Position numbers and translations under genes: made by a program. From positions 1,302,001-1,366,000 of the forward strand of contig NZ_JQNA01000002.1 of assembly GCF_000745015.1 (NCBI RefSeq): a DNA stretch of 64,000 nucleotides, read 5' to 3'. The first letter of the stretch is position 1; every line of letters starts with the position of its first letter. Below the pieces are notes generated by a model that saw only the letters and a list, made by a program, of their open reading frames with translations, was not told the origin of the DNA and made no database searches. Origin of the DNA: Burkholderia sp. 9120. GTDB taxonomy: Bacteria > Pseudomonadota > Gammaproteobacteria > Burkholderiales > Burkholderiaceae. Of the stretch, positions 10,501 through 17,122 are shown piece after piece.

Positions 10501-10752
10501 TTGATAAGCCGCAACATCATTTGTGATATTTGTAAGACCACCGACCGTCGACAATGCTGCAGATAAAATCGGATTTCCTGACAACGCTTTTACCGCGCTT
10601 GCCAAATTGGCAGCACTACCAATAACGGCCTGCTGTGCACTTACCGAATCCGGATCATTTTTAAGCTGCGTGCATGCATTAAGGTAATTTATCCACGAAT
10701 TGACGAGCGATGTGACGTTCAGCGTAGTTTCAGAAACAATCAATCCTGACAT
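7519..10752 (-). CDS. large secreted repeat protein, probable type I secretion substrate
   Basis: 1077 residues, low in Cys, rich in Asn, Ser, Thr and Gly, with no signal peptide, as expected for type I export. The N-terminal 180 residues are alanine-rich and helical, with hydrophobic patches. About residues 190-700 are beta-strand-like repeats, including near-identical 80-residue units (NTSTNNTITAISDQINVG followed by QNDLINGISDQVYLSAGTS). The C-terminal 250 residues resemble the end domain of RTX/haemolysin-type calcium-binding proteins: DPIILNLNGDSVATTSL, GYLVYDPND, a DG...TSSDALWNSLKVWVDPTG segment and ELLSLSQLGITSIDL. Acidic side chains of the classic calcium loops are partly replaced by Asn. 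The ribosome site AAGGAAA precedes the ATG. It is followed by its exporter genes. A role as adhesin, matrix or toxin cannot be chosen from sequence. Confidence 0.85.
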   Translation of the reverse strand: MSGLIVSETTLNVTSLVNSWINYLNACTQLKNDPDSVSAQQAVIGSAANLASAVKALSGNPILSAALSTVGGLTNITNDVAAYQNAVAQNQSASVQNAALASVANDAAGIGGGAATAIAAAAQGLGDGALAEEMAVIASRANAFGILIGVVPVLDNAGSWFNNTFLPGFNKWIGNVPASQDGDMLTPMNGPDGNPAIIMAGTPGDTIATTSLGGGAFQYSEVTNQGAVTSSVTLAQNGATDVEYISGQGVNSDVRGFQVNLAASSSATVNGGSDQVFLGANSSLTTSGSGFSVNTSSNNTITGIGDQINIAGNLAAGQSAGVTTVIGNSSTINAGTAGVVALIGQNDLINGISDQVYLSAGTSVSTGSSGLIFNTSTNNTITAISDQINVGSNLVAGQSAGVTTVIGDSSTINAGTQNTLAVVGQNDLINGISDQVYLGAGTSISTGSAGLVFNTSTNNTITALSDQINVGSNLVAGQSAGVTTVIGNSSTINGGAANTLAIIGQNDLVNGISDQVYLSAGTSVSTGSTGLVFNTSTNNTITAISDQINVGSNLVSGQSAGVTTVIGNSSTINGGTANTLAVIGQNDLINGISDQVYLSAGTSVTAGSTGLTFNTSTNNTITAVLDQINVGANLATGQSASTTAISGGSDNVNLGGTGDYLTLLSGTNYNVTSQLSTITAANGTSFALTGTSNSLIMGSSCSVSVNGNGNDIGMSSGSSIIDNGVNNVIDASGSEIVVGAGAVVPKSTLEVNGDNNYIYAGDNASQIIINVHGTGNYVYANNGSVFFSSANNYVVGNKNMTNGTPVSTFNAVSPVTGSSFPSIPVLGGDNGVIAYAVPTEGGGVPGSNLTVTMCPDGIDPIILNLNGDSVATTSLSTSGASFDMQNNGKKVQTGWGTAGEGYLVYDPNDATNSTAVTQDSQLVGGFGALQSLAQQVDGTSDGSLTSSDALWNSLKVWVDPTGTANFQSGELLSLSQLGITSIDLNGTQVSQNSNGNEILVDSSFTYANGKTGDIAGVDLKYNPNVTSSAEGNTATLSDTQLSSLIAAMASYGTQSAASSTLAPAQTAQESMLLASAH
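8820..9960 (-). repeat. 240-bp in-frame tandem repeats in the secreted protein gene
   Basis: A segment ending in GATGAGATCGTTCTG or a close variant (plus strand) recurs with its last base at 9000, 9240, 9480 and 9720, an exact 240-bp period that encodes 80 residues. The copies are highly similar at the DNA level, and more diverged units flank them on both sides. High DNA identity predicts copy-number change by recombination between units. Confidence 0.9.
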
Positions 10753-10769
10753 AATTTATTTTCCTTAAC

Positions 10770-11705
10770 TTATCTTTTAAGATCTGCAGCCAAGCGAAAT
10801 CCGACACTACTATCCCGTTTGTCCGGCGGCAGTCCGTTCCGGCCAGCTGCCCGAGTCGTGATCGGAATCGTTGCCCAACTCGCCCCTCGAATGGATCTGA
10901 GTGCACAGGCCTCGGATTTAGGGAGCGGTACAGACGAAAAATTCCAATAGCTGATTTGATAGCAATCCGCCATCCATTTGCTCACATTGCCGAGCGTATC
11001 GAACAGCCCCCACGGATTCGGTCGGAACGATCCGACGGGAGCTGTTTCAACATAGCCATCAGTGCAGTCGGCAATCGGCGCAGTTGCATCGAGTGCCCGC
11101 GCGCTCTGATCACGGGTATTCTCATATACGCACACATCCACCGGATTGACTCCCCAATAAGTTGGGGTTGTCGTCCCGGCTCTGGTCGCATATTCCCACT
11201 CCGTCTCACTCGGCAACCGATAGATCGCTGCTTTGCTTGTCTGCAGGCGTGCATTTACCCAAGAAATGAATTTTTGAGCGTCACTCCAAGAGACACACAC
11301 GACCGGGTCTAGATCCGTCTGTCTGAAGCCCGGATTTTTCCAGTCGGCATGTGTATCAAATAGCCATTCCTTGCCGTCAAAAATATAACAACCCTTTCCG
11401 GTAAAACCAGTGGCCTCTGCAAATGCCGCGAACTGTTTTCTCGTCACGTCGAATCTGGCAATGGCAAATGATTTTACGTAGGCCTCGTGCCGCGGCGATT
11501 CAACTGCGTACATGAAGGCATACCGATCGTGCCCCCGAAATTCTTCTTCTGTAGCTCCCATCATGTACTTTCCAGAAGGAAGAACAATCATTTCAGAACA
11601 CACGTCACAATCACGAAAATTCTCGAAATTATTCTTAGCAACACCCTTATCCGATGCCATGGCATTAGATGTGAAAATGAGAATAATTAAAAAAATCTGA
11701 AGCAC
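10770..11705 (-). CDS. exported formylglycine-generating-enzyme-like (SUMF1-fold) protein
   Basis: About 311 residues from a GTG at 11705; the frame also allows a TTG at 11762. The GTG start gives a signal peptide (LQIFLIILIFTSNAMAS). The rest is the FGE-sulfatase/SUMF1 fold: MIVLPSGKYMMGA, then FDVTRKQFAAFAEATGF, VVCVSWSDAQKFISWVN, YRLPSETEWEYATRAG, NPWGLFDTLGNVSKWMADCY and SIRGASW...GFRLA. The C-terminal cysteine pair used by true formylglycine-generating enzymes is absent: the segment after RGASW reads ATIPITTRAAGR. It is therefore not expected to oxidise cysteine, and may bind or hydroxylate a partner or act as a scaffold. It is the first gene of the secretion operon, 17 bases ahead of the substrate gene. 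A run of eight G lies just upstream of the GTG. Confidence 0.8.
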   Translation of the reverse strand: MLQIFLIILIFTSNAMASDKGVAKNNFENFRDCDVCSEMIVLPSGKYMMGATEEEFRGHDRYAFMYAVESPRHEAYVKSFAIARFDVTRKQFAAFAEATGFTGKGCYIFDGKEWLFDTHADWKNPGFRQTDLDPVVCVSWSDAQKFISWVNARLQTSKAAIYRLPSETEWEYATRAGTTTPTYWGVNPVDVCVYENTRDQSARALDATAPIADCTDGYVETAPVGSFRPNPWGLFDTLGNVSKWMADCYQISYWNFSSVPLPKSEACALRSIRGASWATIPITTRAAGRNGLPPDKRDSSVGFRLAADLKR

Positions 11706-11762
11706 GCACCCCCCCCAAAGAAGCTCAGGACTACTATAACTAATATTTAAAATTACGATCAA

Positions 11763-12107
11763 ACCGAATATTCGCGATACCGCTCACCACAACAACACCA
11801 GCCATTTACCACGCACCGCCCGGACTCACTGCGCAAATACTGTATTGCCGAGATAACGACTATACAGCGCCGAAATCAACCTCCGGCATCCGATGCTACC
11901 GCAAAAAATCAAAATCCACACGAAACTTTCGCCAGCAATTGTTAATAACTTACAATAAGGCACGTCAGTTTCTTACAAAATTATTTCCGCCATGCATTAC
12001 AAATATCAAGCATCGAGAAAACATGCCGAATCCATAAACTGGACACAATTTGACTTCATTAGCGACGGAACTCAAAAGCCAGTTTTCTTTTTCTTCGAAG
12101 CACCAAC
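11763..12107. other. AT-rich intergenic region with no gene found
   Basis: 345 bases between the secretion operon and the phage methylase gene. It is markedly more AT-rich than either side, and I see no convincing coding frame. It should hold the promoter of the secretion operon on the minus strand, and it may hold the left prophage junction. I found no copy of the tRNA-Arg core here, so the boundary is not proven. Confidence 0.5.
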
Positions 12108-12899
12108 CTAGAATAGGCCGACCGGTTCCCGGCTGTCGTCCCAGCTGAAAATAATCACCTCCTTGCGCAGGGTTTCGCGGCCCCCGCCGCCGACCGTATA
12201 TCGGATATCCACCGTCTCGATATGAAAGCCTTCGAACGCTCGCCGGATATCCGGATGGTCGTTCAGACTGACGATTGCTCGCCCCTTGATCGTGCGCAGC
12301 CGTCGCGCCATCTCTTCATATTCGCTGAAGGCGAACGGGACACCATACCCTTCTGTCTCCCAGTAAGGTGGGTCAAGATAAAACAGCGTGTGCGGCCGGT
12401 CGTACCGGTCGATACAGGTCTTCCAGTCGAGCCGCTCGACAAACGTATTGGACAGGCGCAGGTGCGCGGCCGAGAGGTTTTCTTCGAGCCGCAACAGATT
12501 CAGGCCGGGTGGCGTGGTGGTCGCCGTGCCAAATGACTGCCCCTCAATCTTCCCGCCGAAGCAGTTCTGCTGGAGGTAGTAAAAACGGGCGGCACGCTGG
12601 ATATCGGTGAGGGTTTCCGGGACTGTGTCCTGCAGCCATTTAAACACCTGCCGGCTGGACAGCGCCCATTTGAACTGGCGCACGAACTCCTCCAGATGAT
12701 GCTGCACGACGCGGTACAGATTGACGAGCTCGCCATTGATGTCGTTGATGACTTCGACCTTCGCTGGCGGCCTCATAAAATAAAGTGCTGCGCCGCCCGC
12801 GAACACTTCGACGTAGCACTCATGTGCGGGAAAACGCGGAATGAGGTGGTCTGCGAGACGGCGCTTGCCGCCGATCCAGGGAATGATGGGAGTTGCCAT
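12108..12899 (-). CDS. phage D12-class adenine-N6 DNA methyltransferase
   Basis: 263 residues from the ATG at 12899 (MATPIIPW). The frame extends upstream to 13022, but family members start at this point. Motif I is the AdoMet site IGGKRRL plus YVEVFAGGAALYF, and the catalytic motif is DPPYWETEGYG. Both are typical of Dam-like D12 enzymes that methylate adenine, commonly in GATC. It is the last gene of the late operon, after the lysis genes. Such orphan phage methylases protect the phage genome from host restriction or affect replication timing. No partner endonuclease is nearby, so it is not a complete restriction-modification system. Confidence 0.9.
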   Translation of the reverse strand: MATPIIPWIGGKRRLADHLIPRFPAHECYVEVFAGGAALYFMRPPAKVEVINDINGELVNLYRVVQHHLEEFVRQFKWALSSRQVFKWLQDTVPETLTDIQRAARFYYLQQNCFGGKIEGQSFGTATTTPPGLNLLRLEENLSAAHLRLSNTFVERLDWKTCIDRYDRPHTLFYLDPPYWETEGYGVPFAFSEYEEMARRLRTIKGRAIVSLNDHPDIRRAFEGFHIETVDIRYTVGGGGRETLRKEVIIFSWDDSREPVGLF

Positions 12900-13106
12900 G
12901 GTGAAAGCCGTTTTTAAACTTGGTGTAGAATCCGGCCCGCCTACCGGTAGGTAGCAGGGCCCTGGCTGATTCACTGGCACAAGCAGTGGAGAGGCGGCTG
13001 GGGAAGATGCGCTAACATCCATCCGGTCGCCCTGTTTCTTCCCGTACGTGCTGAAGCTCGCACGGGTCGGTTAAAAGTTACTTTGCGTCGCGACTCATGG
13101 GCTGCG

Positions 13107-13757
13107 CTATCGTTGCGTTACTGCAGCGCCCTGCTGCCTAGGTGACGCAGCGGGGTCCCGCGCCGACACAATGGTGTCCGGTGAAACGGCGAATTGCGTG
13201 ATGGCCGCCGCCTGCCTGTCAGCGCGCGACGACGAACCGAAGAAATACTCCTTCGAACCCAGCACCATCGCGATCAGGATGCCGAACAGCGTATCGAGCG
13301 CACGCATCACGCTGTCGTCCACCCTGACCTGCTGCGCCGCCAGCAGGAATTCCAGCCCGATCACGCCGAACAACGCCACCGTGTACATATAGGCGAGATT
13401 GCGCGCGGTGTGATCCTGCTCGGCTGCAGCGAAATTCCGCGCGCCGGCCCTGTCGTCCGCCGCGACCTTATCGGCCTGCACCTGAATGCCGGCCATGTTC
13501 TCCGCGTGGGTAAAACCGGCCTGCCGCATCTTCAGAGCGAAGTCGTCGTCGGCCTGTCGCAACGCCAGCAACTGCTCAGGTGTCATCTGCTGGCCGGGTT
13601 GCTGGCCACCGAGCGCCGTCTTCACCGCGTCCACCGACGCGTCGGACAGGTCGAGCGTGCCGGCAATGGTCGACGCCGCCATCGCGGCAATGCCCGGCAC
13701 CCCGCCTGTCAGCGCTGTAACCAGCCACGGTGCGACTGTTTTCAGAAAATCCATCAT
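13107..13757 (-). CDS. phage membrane protein, probable holin of the lysis cassette
   Basis: 216 residues. Hydrophobic segments lie near residues 8-30, 124-142 and 153-170 (for example YTVALFGVIGLEFLLAA and LFGILIAMVLGSKEYFF). A charged helical stretch (about 50-115) separates the first from the other two, and the tail is hydrophilic. The start overlaps the endolysin stop by 4 bases. Three membrane segments next to an endolysin suggest a class I holin or related lysis factor. I do not recognise a named family with certainty. Confidence 0.6.
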   Translation of the reverse strand: MMDFLKTVAPWLVTALTGGVPGIAAMAASTIAGTLDLSDASVDAVKTALGGQQPGQQMTPEQLLALRQADDDFALKMRQAGFTHAENMAGIQVQADKVAADDRAGARNFAAAEQDHTARNLAYMYTVALFGVIGLEFLLAAQQVRVDDSVMRALDTLFGILIAMVLGSKEYFFGSSSRADRQAAAITQFAVSPDTIVSARDPAASPRQQGAAVTQR

Positions 13758-14338
13758 GCGCTCACCCCGAACTGACTGCCGAACTCGTGCCCGAATGCCC
13801 GGTTAAGTTGCCACCCGTATTCGAACGTCTCGTTCTCCGGGCGTTTCTCGGCCAGTTCGATGTAATAGACCGACTGCTGCGCGGCAATCATGCCCATCAA
13901 CACGCGATGACCATCGACACCGCGTGCCGCGAGAAATGCCTTGAGCGCGGTGAGTGTCATCGCACCGATGCCGCCATCGACCGCGATATCGGCGAATGAC
14001 CGGCCGTTCTGGTTCAGCACGTTCAGCGCCCGCTGCAGGAACCGCACACCGGTGGTCTGCCCGCAATTCACGCCTATATCGAACAGCTTCTCCGCGAGCG
14101 CCGACGACACCGCATCGACCAGATCGAATTTCGGTTGCAGCCAGTAGCGGCTGTGATAGATCTGCGCGGCAACCGGGCGCGGCATGTCGCGCATCGCGCC
14201 CATGTAACCAAACGCGCGCGCGACGGCTGCCGTGATACCCCACATCGTCTCGCCGCCGGCGTCGGCCGGATTGTTCGAATACCGGCCTTCGCGCCCGATC
14301 AGCGCATCGATCTTCTGGTCAACTGTTGTCACACTCAT
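13754..14338 (-). CDS. phage endolysin, glycoside hydrolase family 108 type
   Basis: 194 residues. The N-terminus carries the lysozyme signature REGRYSNNPADAGGETMWGIT, whose Glu is the expected catalytic residue. It is followed by the C-terminal peptidoglycan-binding-like region (VNCGQTTGVRFLQRALN, VDGGIGAMTLTALKA). The family cleaves the peptidoglycan glycan backbone as N-acetylmuramidase. No signal peptide is visible, so release depends on a holin. It overlaps the neighbouring membrane protein genes by 4 bases on both sides, which defines a compact lysis cassette. Confidence 0.92.
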   Translation of the reverse strand: MSVTTVDQKIDALIGREGRYSNNPADAGGETMWGITAAVARAFGYMGAMRDMPRPVAAQIYHSRYWLQPKFDLVDAVSSALAEKLFDIGVNCGQTTGVRFLQRALNVLNQNGRSFADIAVDGGIGAMTLTALKAFLAARGVDGHRVLMGMIAAQQSVYYIELAEKRPENETFEYGWQLNRAFGHEFGSQFGVSA

Positions 14339-14802
14339 TGCCTGCTCCCGTCTGTTCTGGATAATGTTTTCTCAAGCTCCTCGATCCGCTGCTGCTGCAG
14401 CCGGTTGAGGATGTCGCCCTCGTTGACGTGGGTGAACACCCACACGATCGAGCCCACGAGGAAGGTCTGCACCACGCCGAGTACGATGCCCAGCACCCAC
14501 ATCGCGCCACGTGCGGTGTTCTTCATCGCGGCCACCCGCTCGTCGACGCCGTCGATCTGTGCGCCCAGTTCATCGCCCAGCGCCTCACGCTCCGTTCTGC
14601 CTGCATCGACACGTACCCACAGCAGCTCGATGTCCTTACGCGCGTTCTGGTTGTGAATCGACATCTCGGCAATCGCGCGGTCGAGCGCTGCAACCGGTTT
14701 CACCGAGAGCTTGATGTCCTCGACGCTCGCGGCGACGTTGCGCAACTGCTCGCCGAAGCGTGCGATCTGCACCACCAGATCGCCGTTTTGCTGGTCTCCC
14801 AT
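14335..14802 (-). CDS. phage membrane protein with coiled coil, lysis-associated
   Basis: 155 residues from the ATG at 14802 (MGDQQNGDL). A long amphipathic helical region comes first (about 1-95). One membrane helix follows (AMWVLGIVLGVVQTFLVGSIVWVF), and the tail is short and Gln/Glu/Arg-rich (NRLQQQRIEELEKTL). It sits directly upstream of the endolysin, overlapping by 4 bases, so it may be a holin partner, antiholin or spanin-like factor. It is the first gene after the tail-operon terminator. Confidence 0.55.
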   Translation of the reverse strand: MGDQQNGDLVVQIARFGEQLRNVAASVEDIKLSVKPVAALDRAIAEMSIHNQNARKDIELLWVRVDAGRTEREALGDELGAQIDGVDERVAAMKNTARGAMWVLGIVLGVVQTFLVGSIVWVFTHVNEGDILNRLQQQRIEELEKTLSRTDGSRQ

Positions 14803-14822
14803 CGGCCCCGTCCGTTCCAAAT

Positions 14823-14856
14823 AAAAAACCGCCCTTCAGCTCACCTGAGGGCGGTT
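14823..14856 (-). terminator. intrinsic terminator after the tail genes
   Basis: Minus strand: arms AACCGCCCT and AGGGCGGTT with a 13-base loop, followed by TTTT. It lies between the gene D stop (14918) and the lysis cassette. Confidence 0.8.
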
Positions 14857-14917
14857 CGTTGTTGCGTTGTATCGTGTTGCGTTCGATTGTCCGGTCGATT
14901 CCTATCACAGACCGGTA

Positions 14918-15970
14918 TCAATGCGACGGCGTCGGCACGACCAGACTGATTTTCTTCGCCGGTTTTTTGCCGTGCCCCACCTTCGCCTTACCTTTGTTCC
15001 CCGCGTTCAGCTCGAGGCGTGTCTCCCAGCTGCGGCCCGCATACTCGTGCGAGACCGACTCGATCAGGAAATCGCCGTCCGCCTCTTTCTTGAAGCCCTT
15101 CAGCGTCACACTCTTTTCCGCCGAGAAATCTGCGCGGCCCTGCATCAGCATCGTGCTCTTCGCCGTGTGGTGGTTCAGTTTCTGCAATCGCGCACTGGCC
15201 GCGGCCTTCGCGGCCTCGGGACTCGCGAAGGCATGACGTTCCGTATGCACGGCAGCCGCCCCCTTCGGGGCATCCGGATTCGGGATCACAAGATCGATCT
15301 TCTTTCCGGTCTTCACGTCGTGCACGCGGGTGCGCACCGCGACGAAGCTCGCCCGGTCGGGAAAGGTGATCTCATAGTCGATGAGCATGTCGGGCGTGAG
15401 CGAGATCGACGGCAACTGCCGCCCGCTCACACTCCTGCCTGCCCCGCGCCCCGTCACGATCAGCCTGCCCGCCTTGACCGTTGCGGTCGCGCCATACTGG
15501 CGGGAGAGGCGCGTCACGAAATGAAGATCGCTCTCGCCGAACTGGTCCGCGCGCGGCACCACCACGTCGATCGCACATGCCGGTGTCCACCGGTTGCGCC
15601 GGGCGATATCGCCCACGATGTCCGCCAGCTTTGCGTTCTCCCAACTGCCGTAGCGATGCGTCTTCGAGGTCGCGCGCATGTTGGCCGGCTTGCCGCGAAT
15701 GATCACCGACGTCGGCGGCCCCTTAAGCGCGATCTCGTCGACCGCGTACTCGCCGAGGAACGCCAGGCCGCTGCCCTCCCAACCCAGCGACAGCCGCAGC
15801 GTCGCGCCCTTCGGTGGAAATTCGATACGTCCGTCCCGGTCGTCCAGCTCGATCTCGCATTCGTCCGCTTCGAGCCCCGGCTTGTCGACCGTGCGGATCC
15901 GCAGCACACGATCCTGAAGCACCTTCGTGATGTCATCGCCATTGGCGATGATCTGGAATATCGCTTTCAT
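14918..15970 (-). CDS. D: P2-type tail protein D (late control D family)
   Basis: 350 residues. The sequence follows the gpD/gp27-like hub fold: CEIELDDRDGRIEFPPKGATLRLSLGW near the start, then SVIIRGKPANM, LADIVGDIARR, ADQFGESDLHFVTRLSRQYGA and a C-terminal segment ending VSHEYAGRSWETRLEL. In P2-like phages this protein forms the baseplate hub between tube and spike and is named for a role in late control. It is the last tail gene, followed by a terminator. X and U lie just upstream in the usual U-X-D order. Confidence 0.93.
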   Translation of the reverse strand: MKAIFQIIANGDDITKVLQDRVLRIRTVDKPGLEADECEIELDDRDGRIEFPPKGATLRLSLGWEGSGLAFLGEYAVDEIALKGPPTSVIIRGKPANMRATSKTHRYGSWENAKLADIVGDIARRNRWTPACAIDVVVPRADQFGESDLHFVTRLSRQYGATATVKAGRLIVTGRGAGRSVSGRQLPSISLTPDMLIDYEITFPDRASFVAVRTRVHDVKTGKKIDLVIPNPDAPKGAAAVHTERHAFASPEAAKAAASARLQKLNHHTAKSTMLMQGRADFSAEKSVTLKGFKKEADGDFLIESVSHEYAGRSWETRLELNAGNKGKAKVGHGKKPAKKISLVVPTPSH

Positions 15971-16005
15971 GTGGTCCTGCCCTGCTCATTAGCCTCGTTC
16001 ATGCG

Positions 16006-16212
16006 CTACGTCCATAACTGCACCGGTTCGTCGCGCTGCACCTCGACCTCGGGCAGCGTGATGATGATGCCGGCCGCAAAGGGTTGCTCGTGCCGGGCGA
16101 GCCCAGGGTTGGCCGCGTACACGGCCTCCACCATGCCGGTCACGCGTCCATAGAAGGCCTGACAGATCGTGTCGAGCACATCGCCCTCAGACGTTCTTAT
16201 AGTCTTCGCCAT
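16006..16212 (-). CDS. X: P2-type tail protein X (LysM-like)
   Basis: 68 residues from the ATG at 16212 (MAKTIRTSEG). The sequence matches the short Phage_tail_X family: GDVLDTICQAFYG, then VEAVYAANPGLA and AGIIITLPEVE, a LysM-like fold. It is thought to help tail assembly or bind peptidoglycan at the tail tip. The start overlaps the 3' end of the U gene. Confidence 0.9.
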   Translation of the reverse strand: MAKTIRTSEGDVLDTICQAFYGRVTGMVEAVYAANPGLARHEQPFAAGIIITLPEVEVQRDEPVQLWT

Positions 16213-17092
16213 AGCGGCCGAACTCCAGGCTGAAGGTCTGCTTGCGCGGCGCACCGTCCGACATGAGCGCCTCCTGTTCCTCGTCGACGCCCTGCAGATA
16301 CCACCGCCCTAGCACCTCGCCGTAACCGGTCGTCAACTGGAGCGGCACCAGTCGCGCGCCGATCGCGCGCAGCGCTTTCAGCTGCCCCGCGCCCGCGCCC
16401 ACCGCAGCGAACACGACGCCCGACAGCGTGATCGTCTCGCCGCCCTGGCTGACGGCCTGCAGCGCCTCCGGACGGTTCAGACGCTCCTGCGAGGCGACCT
16501 TGTATTTCGTGGTACGCCGCAGCCTGTCGAAGGCCGCTGTAGACAGGTTGAAGTGGAACGTATCGCCCGCGTCGGAACTGAGCGTCATCAGATGCGGCGT
16601 TGCTGTTGATGCACCGCTGGATAACCCCGAAAGCAGTCCACCCGCAACGGACGATGCTGCGAACGAGCCGGTCAGCGGCGAAGGCTGCTGTCCCGGACCC
16701 GCCAGATTCTTTGCGCCGGCCCACGCGTTGAACTTCGTGCGGACATCGCCGAGCGCAGAGGTGACGGTGCCGGCCGCCGACCGGATGAGCGGGTTGCTGG
16801 CTGCGTCCGCCATGCGCAGTACGCTGCCCATGGACGACTGCACGGCATTGAAACTGCGCAATACCGTGCCGACCTTCGGATTGAGATCGCCTGCCACGGA
16901 CAGAGCGCTGCCCGCGCCCGAGAGCAGTTCAGCAGCATTGGCGAGATTGCCGGTCGCCAGCTTCTGCAGGACGGCGACCGTGTTGGCGCTGGCCACCCTA
17001 TTGCGCTCGTAGACACGGCTCATGTTGCGCACGCGCTCGGTCGCGATGCTCGCCTGCGTCGCGGCCTGCGAGATCTGTCGTTCAAATTCCAT
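16187..17092 (-). CDS. U: P2-type tail protein U with N-terminal extension
   Basis: 301 residues. The C-terminal half is the GpU domain: FHFNLSTAAFDRLRRTTKYKVASQERL, GGETITLSGVVF, LVPLQLTTGYGEVLGRWYLQGVDEEQ and FSLEFGRYGED. GpU caps the tail terminator end of the tube. Free-standing GpU proteins are about half this length. Here about 150 residues of alanine-rich helical sequence precede the domain, possibly derived from tape-measure-adjacent sequence. It lies between the tape measure and X. Confidence 0.88.
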   Translation of the reverse strand: MEFERQISQAATQASIATERVRNMSRVYERNRVASANTVAVLQKLATGNLANAAELLSGAGSALSVAGDLNPKVGTVLRSFNAVQSSMGSVLRMADAASNPLIRSAAGTVTSALGDVRTKFNAWAGAKNLAGPGQQPSPLTGSFAASSVAGGLLSGLSSGASTATPHLMTLSSDAGDTFHFNLSTAAFDRLRRTTKYKVASQERLNRPEALQAVSQGGETITLSGVVFAAVGAGAGQLKALRAIGARLVPLQLTTGYGEVLGRWYLQGVDEEQEALMSDGAPRKQTFSLEFGRYGEDYKNV

Positions 17093-17122
17093 TCCGTGTC
17101 TCCCGATTGCTAATCAATGCGA

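Noticed and set aside
12940-12951. Palindrome CCTACCGGTAGG ahead of the methylase gene
   Set aside because: No T-run and no second site nearby; could be chance in GC-rich DNA.
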